Shown one piece after another: positions 56,752 to 64,000 of a stretch of 64,000 nucleotides of DNA. Position numbers and translations under genes: made by a program. This DNA comes from an uncultured Oscillospiraceae bacterium. Lineage in GTDB: Bacteria > Bacillota > Clostridia > Oscillospirales > Acutalibacteraceae. The first letter of the stretch is position 1; each line of letters starts with the position of its first letter. The stretch is taken from positions 186,001 through 250,000 of the forward strand of contig CAUDCW010000002.1 of the NCBI GenBank assembly GCA_958448165.1, written 5' to 3'. The notes below the pieces were generated by a model. The model was not told the DNA's origin. It did not search any database and was given only the letters and a program-made list of their open reading frames with translations.

Positions 56752-56781
56752 AAAAAAAATCGTGCCTTGTTTTTAGGCACG
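56752..56781 (-). terminator. Terminator of the tetR gene
   Basis: CGTGCC-TAAAAACAA-GGCACG followed by eight Ts on the minus strand, so tetR and the MMPL operon are separately transcribed. Confidence 0.85.
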
Positions 56782-56852
56782 AAAGCAAATCTGACTAAAA
56801 AACAGACGCCTTGTTTGAGAACCCGAATGTCTGTTTCATATATATTATTATG

Positions 56853-57410
56853 TTATTTTTTTGAGCTGTTCTTAAACGCATTTTCCATTGAGCCGTCAAA
56901 AAGCTCGCAAATTCTGCGCAGTTTGGTACTTAAATCATACTTCATTCCACCGCAAAGCCAGTCAAGCACAAAACCTACCAGCAGGCTTTTGTAATACATT
57001 GCGATAACTTCTTTATCGTCATCACTTATGTTATAGTTTCCCGAAACGGCGTCTATGTACCTTACAACAGCGTGTTGAGATACCCTGTTCAGATATTGCT
57101 CAAATAATTCCCTGTTTGCCGAATTGTAAATGTGCATCATAGCTGTCTTGTTTTCCAGGGCAAAGTCAATTGCCGAAAGCAGACAGTCAAAAATTGTATC
57201 AGACTCGGTCTGCGACTGTATAAGCTTGTCTGTCTCCTCGGTAAAAATTTCCTCAATAAGCGACGGAATATCACTGAAGTGATAGTAAAAAGAGTTGCGG
57301 TTGATTCCGCAGTCCTCAACAATGTCTTTAACCGTAATTTTACTCAACGGCTTTTTATTCAGCAGTTTCATAAAAGAAATCTTGATTGCGTATTTTGTAA
57401 AAGAAGGCAT
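56853..57410 (-). CDS. TetR-family regulator of the MMPL locus
   Basis: 185 residues. An N-terminal helix-turn-helix (FMKLLNKKPLSKITVKDIVE, DCGINRNSFYYHFSDIPSLI) and a helical ligand-binding part of the DhaS/TetR_C type (SLLVGFVLDWLCGGMKYDLS). It lies directly upstream of MMPL in the same direction with a separating terminator. Ligand unknown; the exporter's substrate is the obvious guess. ATG 57410 has GGTGAG upstream. Confidence 0.87.
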   Translation of the reverse strand: MPSFTKYAIKISFMKLLNKKPLSKITVKDIVEDCGINRNSFYYHFSDIPSLIEEIFTEETDKLIQSQTESDTIFDCLLSAIDFALENKTAMMHIYNSANRELFEQYLNRVSQHAVVRYIDAVSGNYNISDDDKEVIAMYYKSLLVGFVLDWLCGGMKYDLSTKLRRICELFDGSMENAFKNSSKK

Positions 57411-57525
57411 ATTTCTCACCCGAAAAACAATGTTTATATTATATTGAATAATAGCATAAAATCTCCGATTTGGCAAGAATTGCACCTCTGTTAAAATCAA
57501 TAATCATAATACTTCTTTTCCGGAG

Positions 57526-57717
57526 ATGAAAAGAAAAACAAACCGTGGGGAGCGTAGGAAATATTATGCAGTTGGCAGTCATCCTGCCATTATCAGCAAA
57601 GAAATATTTGAAGCTGTTCAGGAAGAACAAAAGCGCAGGTCAAATGTAGAAATTATTGACGGTAAAAAGACTCGCAAAACTTCAAAATACAGTTCTAAAA
57701 CTAACGACCTTCATTAG
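57526..57717 (+). pseudogene. Serine recombinase fragment
   Basis: 63 residues matching the Recombinase-domain C-terminal end of large serine recombinases: NRGERRKYYAVGSHPAIISK, EIFEAVQEEQKRRSN. The catalytic N-terminal domain and zinc ribbon are missing on both sides. It is a relic of a lost mobile element and marks an old insertion site next to tetR. Confidence 0.72.
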
Positions 57718-58330
57718 GCTATTTTGTCGCTTTTTCAAGTCTATTCTATACATAAAAAAGCTGAAATTCATACTCCGATTTTAAAAAATGAAACGCTTAT
57801 TTTTAAAAATGAAACGGTCAGAAAGTTTTGTGTCAGAATAAAAAATCGGCTCTGAAAACACACTCAAAGACTGCCTTTTTATTACAAAACAGCCATATTT
57901 TATAATCAATCTGACACTTTACTAAAGGTCAAAAATGCCGTAAACACTGATTACAAGCCGTTTTTAAGACACAAAAAATGAACCGCAATTTAGATACGCT
58001 TTGTATCAAAATTGCGGTTCTTATTTGTAAGATTTCTATGATGTTTCAAAGCAGTTATTGTAATCATTCAGTTATGCCTGTGCGAAACACTATAATAATA
58101 ATAATCCGGTAAGAAAACTTGTCGTTCGGCGATATAACTTTTTATAAGGCTATACATTAAAAATTTATCAATATCTGAAAAAGTAAGCAGGCGATTATCA
58201 ATAGCATAAAAAGCATCAAAACTGCGAAAGCTCAAGACCTTCTGTACCTGCCATGCAAAAACGGCTTAAACACTACGTTTAAGCCGTTTCTCTCAATTAT
58301 ATTTTTGGTAAACAAATTTATATATACCCG
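57718..58330. other. 613-bp gene-free stretch with two hairpins
   Basis: No convincing coding frame. It holds a long hairpin at 57980-58020 (GAACCGCAATTTAGATAC with its near-perfect complement, probable terminator) and a 13-bp terminator stem at 58259-58289 (AAACGGCTTAAAC/GTTTAAGCCGTTT plus Ts on minus), which ends the lipoprotein gene. The sequence between is AT-rich and may be degraded mobile-element DNA. Confidence 0.6.
58259..58289 (-). terminator. Terminator of the 58331 lipoprotein gene
   Basis: A perfect 13-bp stem around a 5-nt loop, followed on the minus strand by TTTTTG. Confidence 0.8.
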
Positions 58331-58834
58331 TTATTGTCTTACAAATACGCTTGTAGAGCCTAAGTTTGCATCGGTACATTCAAGGGTGTCATTTTCTGCA
58401 TTGTATGTGTAAGGTGTTGACGTACCGTTTGTTGTAAGTGTTAATGTTGAGCCGTCAAATTCGTAACTGCCCTCAACATCTACACCGGCAACTGTACATA
58501 TTGCCGAACCGTCATCATTAAAAGTATATTTACCACCTACCTGTTCGGGATCTACGCCCTGAGCCTGACAATACTCTTCAAATGTCTGGCTGTTGCCGTC
58601 AGCGTCAATAATTTCTGAAACTCCCCATGTACCTGTTACACTTACTTCAGCGCTGTCATCTTGAGCTGTGTCTGATGATTCAGCGCTGTCTTCTTGAGCT
58701 GTGTCTGATGATTCAGCGCTCTGAGAAACTGACGACTCTTTAGCTGAACTCTCTCCATTGTCCTTGCTGCCGCAACCGCAGAATACTGCTGTACCCATCA
58801 TACAAAGCGCAAGAAATAATGCCATTTTTTTCAT
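58331..58834 (-). CDS. Small lipoprotein with Ser/Asp-rich repeat linker
   Basis: 167 residues. Lipoprotein signal (MALFLALCMMGTAVFCGCG) followed by a low-complexity linker with two 11-residue repeats (AESSDTAQEDS, AESSDTAQDDS), then a small beta-barrel-like domain of lipocalin-like or DUF5640 type (VTGTWGVSEIIDADGNSQTF ... GSYEFDGSTLTLTTNGTSTP). Function unknown. ATG 58834, with AAAGAGG upstream. Confidence 0.78.
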   Translation of the reverse strand: MKKMALFLALCMMGTAVFCGCGSKDNGESSAKESSVSQSAESSDTAQEDSAESSDTAQDDSAEVSVTGTWGVSEIIDADGNSQTFEEYCQAQGVDPEQVGGKYTFNDDGSAICTVAGVDVEGSYEFDGSTLTLTTNGTSTPYTYNAENDTLECTDANLGSTSVFVRQ

Positions 58835-58866
58835 TTTAATTACCTCTTTCTAAAATTATTATTTTA

Positions 58867-59157
58867 TTATGCCAAGCCGAAATAGCTTAAAATATTAAAG
58901 CCTGTCGGCATTGGAATAGTAAACATAAATATTGTTGCAAACAAAAATCCTGCAATCGCAACCCCAAGAATCACGTATCTGTTTGGAAGTCGCTTGAATG
59001 TACCCACTATACCAAGCAGGAACAGAACTACCGAATAGATAACTGTTACAAGTCCGAAAGCGTCACCGTTAGCGTTGTGCTTTTTGCCCTGTTCAAGAAG
59101 CTTGTCTGCCTCTGCAATCTTTTCTTTTGCATCAGTAAAATAGCTGTCTGTTAAGTG
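58867..59157 (-). pseudogene. C-terminal remnant of a membrane protein gene
   Basis: The frame is open for 97 codons to TAA 58867, but it begins right after a stop (59158-59160) and has no start codon before the hydrophobic part. It reads DSYFTDAKEKIAEADKLLEQ, GKKHNANGDAFGLVTVIYSV and then three membrane helices. No ribosome site. Probably a 5'-truncated gene. Confidence 0.6.
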
Positions 59158-59180
59158 TTAGGTGTTATCTTCTTCTAAAA

Positions 59181-59378
59181 TTACGCTCCCCAGACATTGC
59201 CGTTTTTATCTGTGAATTTACCGCAGAGAACCATAATAAAGTCAACGAGCCAGCCGATTCCACACACGCCGCCTGTCAACAGCCAGATAATGCCTGTGCC
59301 GATTTTTCCCGTCATAAATCTATGTACGCCGATACCTCCCAGAAAAAATGTAATTACTGCTGCTGCACCTTTACTCAT
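59181..59378 (-). CDS. TM2-domain membrane protein
   Basis: 65 residues. Typical TM2 domain: [20 protein letters not shown], then [20 protein letters not shown], with two helices joined by the conserved GxxGxHxF-type segment. Role unknown. ATG 59378 has AAGGAGG upstream; the 59504 start is rejected. Confidence 0.87.
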   Translation of the reverse strand: MSKGAAAVITFFLGGIGVHRFMTGKIGTGIIWLLTGGVCGIGWLVDFIMVLCGKFTDKNGNVWGA

Positions 59379-59521
59379 AATTTTCCTCCTTCCAAAATAC
59401 AAAATTATCGCAAAATATAATTTGCTGAAATCACCAAAAAGCAATTTATTAAATATTATATTCATCTGTATTACAAATTTAAAGTACCTCATCACGAAAT
59501 GCATTAATTCAGCACGAACGG

Positions 59522-59550
59522 TTGCGATTATTTTTATTTTGTGATATAAT
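59522..59550 (+). promoter_or_regulatory. Sigma-A promoter of the LytTR-kinase operon
   Basis: TTGCGA, 17 nt, TATAAT, with TGTGA before the -10; start codon 35 nt downstream. Confidence 0.75.
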
Positions 59551-59584
59551 CAATGTGGGTAATTTTACACAAGGAGTAAGTAAT

Positions 59585-60307
59585 ATGAAAATAGCGATTG
59601 TTGATGATTTAAAATCAGACAGAGATATACTGAACGAGAAATTGAATCAATACGCAAAATGCAATAACATAAAATACGAGCTTACGGATTTTTCAAGCGC
59701 CGAAGAATTTTTAGAAGATTTTGAGGTCGGTAAATTTCAGATTGTATTTCTTGATATATATATGGATAAAATCACAGGTATGGATGCTGCAAAACAAATA
59801 TTTAAAGCGGACAGCCTGTGTAAAATAATTTTTCTGACCACAAGCGAGGAATTTGCCCGCCAAAGCTACAGCGTTAATGCCGTGTACTATCTCATAAAAC
59901 CGATAGAAGACGAAGAATTTTTACACGCAATGGAATTATGCAAGCTTAAACCTGACTATAACGTACCGATGATAAGCATAAAGAAAAACGGCTCTGTCCA
60001 CAGTATTGAAACAGAACTGATTTATTATATCGATGTTTACCAACACACAACACGGATACACCTGTGCAACAATGTAATAGAGCTTTATACAAATTTCAGC
60101 GAATTCATTGCTCCGCTTAAAAGTGACGGAAGGTTTTCTGTGTGTTCAAGGGGAATTATGGTAAATTTTCAGCACGTCAAGGACATTGAAAACGATTGTT
60201 TTATGATGAATAACGGTGAAGCTGTGCCGATAAGCAGACGAAACAAGCGAAACATTCAGGAACAGTGGTACGGCTATACATACAACAGCCTTGGAGATAA
60301 GTTATGA
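59585..60307 (+). CDS. LytTR-type response regulator
   Basis: 240 residues. A receiver domain (VDDLKSD, phospho-acceptor Asp in QIVFLDIYMDKITGMD, Thr in IFLTTS, Lys in YLIKPI) and a LytTR DNA-binding domain (NGSVHSIETELIYYIDVYQH ... GRFSVCSRGIMVNFQHVKDI). ATG 59585 with AAGGAG 8 nt upstream. It overlaps the next gene by 4 nt; its kinase is two genes on. LytTR proteins regulate surface, competence and virulence genes. Confidence 0.9.
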   Translation: MKIAIVDDLKSDRDILNEKLNQYAKCNNIKYELTDFSSAEEFLEDFEVGKFQIVFLDIYMDKITGMDAAKQIFKADSLCKIIFLTTSEEFARQSYSVNAVYYLIKPIEDEEFLHAMELCKLKPDYNVPMISIKKNGSVHSIETELIYYIDVYQHTTRIHLCNNVIELYTNFSEFIAPLKSDGRFSVCSRGIMVNFQHVKDIENDCFMMNNGEAVPISRRNKRNIQEQWYGYTYNSLGDKL

Positions 60308-62235
60308 AAAAAGCAATACCTTTCAAAAAATACTTTGCTCTGTTAACTGCCTGTATTCTGTCGGCAGTTATTCTGACGGTCTTCTCTCTCAGTGCTGACG
60401 CATTGGAACTTCCGGAATATGAAAACGGCGTCATCACCAATATTTCAAACAGCAGTATACTTGCAAACTTACCTGAAGAAACAGTTAAGCAAGGCTACGA
60501 TATAAATGACTTTTCATATTTAATTGAAGTAATAGAACAGCAGGAAATGACCGTTTGCAATGGCGGAAAAAATTATACCGTACCGATTGAAATCGAATGG
60601 AGTTTTGATAATGCAGATACATCACAACTCGGATATCGTGAAATTGTCGGCAAAATAATACCGCCTGAAGGCTGTACCTTTGCAGACGGTGTAATTGATA
60701 CTGTTATCATTCCCTTTACGGTAATTCCTGACTCTGATTCACCCGTTGAAATAACTGAAATTTTTAATTATCAGCTTATCAAAAGCGGAGTAATGCTTGC
60801 TGTCGGCGATGAAGGCTGCTGGAACGAAACAGTTGAATACTGGTATGATTTTTTGGGCTTTGTTACAGGATATACTGAATACGGGGACGAAGCTGTACTT
60901 ATCCTTGAAAGCCTTGATATAAGCGACGTAAATATAAACGCCGAGGGCGAATATACTGTTACTGCTATGTTTGCACTTGACGATGAATACAACAATAAAT
61001 TTTTCATATCCGATGAACTTCGCACCATAAAAATCCCCGTCAGAATCAGCAACCCCGATAATTTTGAAATACAGATAATTGGACAGGACCCTAGTTGTTT
61101 CATGGGCGTTTATTTACATAATCAGGATAGTGAAGTTCAGATTTACTATGTTGAGAGCGAAAATGAGCTGATGCATAATAAACTGACAGAATATACCGCT
61201 TTACCTGCTGACGAAAACCTTGCAGTTGCAGGCGGAGGAATATTCCGTATTTTCAACAACAGTCTTAATCCTTACAGTCACTATTATTTTTATCTTGAAT
61301 GTGGTGAAGAACGTTCAAATTACATACATATTTATTATGATGAAAATAACATTATCGGTTCTGAATTTACGGGCGGTGACCGTGACGGAGGAGACGCAGG
61401 CTCGAATTCTCTTCCCGACTATAATCTGCCGTATAGAGATGATGAATCGGCTCAGGATAATTCATCTAAAGACGAAAACAAAAAAACAGATCTGACCGAA
61501 AACGGAAAAGAAGAATCAAAAGTTTCTGAAAGTCCGAAAAAATCAACTTCTAATATTCAAACCAGTACAAACGATTTAATGCAAAATTTCACAGCTGAAT
61601 CAACAACCGTTTTTGAAAATACCACTCACAACTATGCTGAGTCACAGACTGAAATATATGATGATAACAATGATGAGGGTTACGATAATTTCACAGAAAT
61701 TGTCACCGAAACAAAGGACATCATTTCAGGCTACAGATTAAATCTTTTACTGCAAAACAACGATTATGCTGTTTTTTCCAAGGGCGGTATCACTGTTCAG
61801 ATTCCGAGAAACACAATAGAAAAGCTTAATGTATCAGACAATGACCGTTTCAGCGTTGAGATAATCAAGACAGATGAAAATACTGTTACTGTAACTATAT
61901 TTTTTAATAACAGCGAAATCACCTTGATTAAAGGAATGAAAATTATCGCCCCGTTTGATTATGAGAGCGGCAACATCACAGTTAAAGAAGTAAACAACGG
62001 AAAAGTAATAAACAGCACTTACGATAAAGCAAGCAATACCGTAAGCTTTCTTACGGGCAAAACAGGAACTTTCAAAATAACCTGCGAAAACAGCAGCTTT
62101 GAAAATACAGATATAAATACAACTGACCAAGGCTCAAGCGGTGTTGATCTGTTCTTAATTGTCGTTGCGGTACTTGTTTTATTAACAGCTTGTGTCACAG
62201 TTGCCGTGCTTTTATTCAGGAGAAGAAAAAGATGA
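60304..62235 (+). CDS. Membrane-anchored surface protein between regulator and kinase
   Basis: 643 residues. Signal peptide (FALLTACILSAVILTVFSLS), a beta-rich outer part with several repeats of the type EYNNKFFISDELRTIKIPVR, a Ser/Thr/Asn/Asp-rich stalk (STSNIQTSTNDLMQNFTAES), another small domain (FSVEIIKTDENTVTVTIFFN) and a C-terminal anchor helix (LFLIVVAVLVLLTACVTVAV) with a basic tail RRRKR. It overlaps both neighbours by 4 nt, so it may be the input partner of the kinase. No LPXTG. Confidence 0.8.
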   Translation: MKKAIPFKKYFALLTACILSAVILTVFSLSADALELPEYENGVITNISNSSILANLPEETVKQGYDINDFSYLIEVIEQQEMTVCNGGKNYTVPIEIEWSFDNADTSQLGYREIVGKIIPPEGCTFADGVIDTVIIPFTVIPDSDSPVEITEIFNYQLIKSGVMLAVGDEGCWNETVEYWYDFLGFVTGYTEYGDEAVLILESLDISDVNINAEGEYTVTAMFALDDEYNNKFFISDELRTIKIPVRISNPDNFEIQIIGQDPSCFMGVYLHNQDSEVQIYYVESENELMHNKLTEYTALPADENLAVAGGGIFRIFNNSLNPYSHYYFYLECGEERSNYIHIYYDENNIIGSEFTGGDRDGGDAGSNSLPDYNLPYRDDESAQDNSSKDENKKTDLTENGKEESKVSESPKKSTSNIQTSTNDLMQNFTAESTTVFENTTHNYAESQTEIYDDNNDEGYDNFTEIVTETKDIISGYRLNLLLQNNDYAVFSKGGITVQIPRNTIEKLNVSDNDRFSVEIIKTDENTVTVTIFFNNSEITLIKGMKIIAPFDYESGNITVKEVNNGKVINSTYDKASNTVSFLTGKTGTFKITCENSSFENTDINTTDQGSSGVDLFLIVVAVLVLLTACVTVAVLLFRRRKR

Positions 62236-64000
62236 AAAAGAACAGTCCATTTGTCAGGTATATCGGAATTATTCTTACAATTATTCTTTCTTCACTCTTT
62301 TTCATAACAATATATTCTGTTGACAATAAATATACGCAAAGCTCTGTTCAGCCTATAGACGGTATGCTGATATTAACAGAAGATGATTTAGATAATAACC
62401 CTTCAAATTTTCTGATAAGGGGCTGGAGATTTTATCCAAACGTCTTGCTGACTCCCGAACAGTACAACGAAAATGCATCAGAATTATACAGCACATACGT
62501 TTCAATAGGAGAAAATACAGGACTTACTGACGAAAACGGAGTTGCTCCGCACGGGTACGGCACATATGTATTAACGCTTGTTCTTCCCGAAAAAACTGCA
62601 ACCTACGCTTTGTATCTGCCCGAAATTTATTGTGCCTATCGTCTTTACATAGATGATGAGGAAATCATCAGTATAGGTACTCCCGAAAAAGAGAATTACA
62701 ATGCAGTCACAGCAAACCGAATGATAACCTTTGACCATTCCGGAAGTAATGCGGTTACTGTAATGCTTGCGGTAAACAATGAGTCATACATTTACGGAGG
62801 AATGGTTTACCCCCCCTCTTTCGGAACACCTGTTGCACTTAATTATCAGCGTGGAATAAATCTGGGCTTGTACCTTGCGGTGATTTCAATTGTAGCGTTC
62901 ATTATGATTTTTTGCCTGTTCTTTGCAATAAGGCTTAAACATCAGAATGCCGTGCTTTATACCCTGATGTGTTTTTTCACCATATTATTTATCGGATACC
63001 CAATTCTTCACACAGGATTTACTCTTTCCGTGTTTCCGTGGTATGCAATAGAAACAACAAGCGGATATATATTTTTATTTCTGACAATCCTCGTTAACAA
63101 CCGCATTTGCAGGGTACGTAACATAACAAATGTAATTTCTTCGGCAGTTTCTGCCGCATTCTGCATATTGATTTTTACTTACACAATGAATGCTTCATTT
63201 GTCAGCGGGGTATTTATTGATTTATTCTCAAATATTATTTTCTGCTATAAGCTTCTGACGGCAGGATACTTGCTGATAACAGGCTGGCACAGTATAAGCG
63301 AATACAATGAAAACTACAGACCTCTGTTTTATGCATTGCTGTTCTATGCAAGCTCGTGCGTCTGGGACAGAATACTTCCGATGTACGAGCCAATTTACGG
63401 AGGGAGATTTATCGAATACGGCTGTCTTGCCCTTGTGCTTTCAATCGGATTTATGCTGTTAAAAGAAATTATTCAGAGCTATTCCTATAGCCTGGCTTTT
63501 GCAGAAGAAAAGAAACAGATGACACGACAGCTTGCAATGCAGACTGAATATTCTGCGCAGATAAAACAGCAGTATGAGGAAAAGCGCAGGCTTATCCACG
63601 ATTTCAGACAACATATCAGAGTCATCAACAGTATGGTAAATAGCAGCGACAATAATGAGCTCAAGCAATATTTATCGGAGCTTTCATATGAAATTACAAG
63701 CGATAAGGTTGCTCAAAGCATTGTTTTTTGTGAAAACACGGCAGTTGACGCACTTATCAGATATTACGCCGGAATTATGGATGAAAAAGGCATCCGCTCT
63801 CAGTTTCATCTCACAATTCCGAAAAAGCTTGACATTTCGGATGTTGAACTTTGCACTGTACTTGGAAATCTGATTGAAAATGCTGTTGAAGCCTGTGAAA
63901 ATCAGAACTGCGGTGATAAATCAGTTTCAGTCAGCAGTACCGTTAAAGGCTCACATTTGTTTATAGTTATCCGCAATACCTTCAACGGTGAAATAAGGAA
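62232..64000 (+). CDS. 7TM/GHKL sensor histidine kinase, 3' end cut by window edge
   Basis: 589 codons visible, still open. An N-terminal anchor (IGIILTIILSSLFFITIYSV), an extracellular domain resembling 7TMR-DISMED2 (GWRFYPNVLLTPEQY; HGYGTYVLTLVLPEKTATYA), seven membrane helices, and a cytoplasmic HPK10-type kinase: phospho-acceptor His in RRLIHDFRQHIRVI (about residue 456) and N-box GNLIENAVEACEN (about 546). G-boxes probably follow beyond the edge. Start ATG 62232 overlaps the surface protein stop by 4 nt. Works with the LytTR regulator of the same operon. Confidence 0.88.
   Translation, partial: MKKNSPFVRYIGIILTIILSSLFFITIYSVDNKYTQSSVQPIDGMLILTEDDLDNNPSNFLIRGWRFYPNVLLTPEQYNENASELYSTYVSIGENTGLTDENGVAPHGYGTYVLTLVLPEKTATYALYLPEIYCAYRLYIDDEEIISIGTPEKENYNAVTANRMITFDHSGSNAVTVMLAVNNESYIYGGMVYPPSFGTPVALNYQRGINLGLYLAVISIVAFIMIFCLFFAIRLKHQNAVLYTLMCFFTILFIGYPILHTGFTLSVFPWYAIETTSGYIFLFLTILVNNRICRVRNITNVISSAVSAAFCILIFTYTMNASFVSGVFIDLFSNIIFCYKLLTAGYLLITGWHSISEYNENYRPLFYALLFYASSCVWDRILPMYEPIYGGRFIEYGCLALVLSIGFMLLKEIIQSYSYSLAFAEEKKQMTRQLAMQTEYSAQIKQQYEEKRRLIHDFRQHIRVINSMVNSSDNNELKQYLSELSYEITSDKVAQSIVFCENTAVDALIRYYAGIMDEKGIRSQFHLTIPKKLDISDVELCTVLGNLIENAVEACENQNCGDKSVSVSSTVKGSHLFIVIRNTFNGEIR

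Overview
The window is from a low-GC Gram-positive chromosome, most likely a gut Clostridia species of the Ruminococcus/Oscillospiraceae type. This rests on the AGGAGG ribosome sites and on the gene families: GLUG-repeat surface protein, clostripain-like peptidase, LytTR and SARP-type response regulators, MMPL exporter, DUF218 membrane protein. Species cannot be fixed from the sequence alone. No rRNA, tRNA or CRISPR array was seen.

Left host block (1-11408). It holds the 3' part of a SARP-type response regulator, a 156-bp palindromic mobile-like repeat, then minus-strand genes for a DUF218 membrane protein, a 40-residue peptide, a very large GLUG-repeat secreted protein, a two-repeat secreted protein and a 1126-residue lipoprotein.

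Prophage (11409-45223, 33,815 bp). A complete-looking transposable (Mu-like) phage with precisely definable ends: 5'-TG...CA-3' termini, matching inverted end repeats and a 5-bp target duplication GCAAC. Reading from the right end: CI/LexA-like repressor on plus; then on minus a Cro-like regulator, small early genes, MuA-type transposase, MuB-type ATPase, more early genes, GemA, Mor, and the gp25-gp27-like genes. After these the phage is not Mu-like. It has a NusG/LoaP paralogue, a Tad2-like (DUF2829) putative anti-Thoeris protein, PBSX-type terminase, SPP1-type portal, capsid, a siphovirus tail (with a -1 frameshift chaperone), a lipoprotein moron with its own promoter and terminator, tape measure, Dit/Tal, C-type-lectin-like tail protein, holin, endolysin and an adenine methylase.

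Right host block (45224-64000). It holds the membrane-protein gene interrupted by the phage, a SARP-type response regulator / LytS-type kinase / clostripain-like lipoprotein operon, a beta-helix secreted protein, a TetR-MMPL-YhgE-like export locus, recombinase and membrane-gene remnants, a small lipoprotein, a TM2 protein, and an operon of LytTR regulator, anchored surface protein and 7TM/GHKL kinase that runs off the edge.

How it fits together. Six promoters upstream of the secreted or lipoprotein genes on both sides of the prophage share one architecture: two TTGTC repeats exactly 11 bp apart, then exactly 12 nt to an extended -10 box, with no normal -35. This fits direct activation by the SARP-type response regulators encoded in the window, so the two host blocks look like one cell-surface regulon. 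The phage inserted into this regulon. It replaced the last residues of a small membrane protein and separated the 1126-residue lipoprotein gene from its two regulon promoters.
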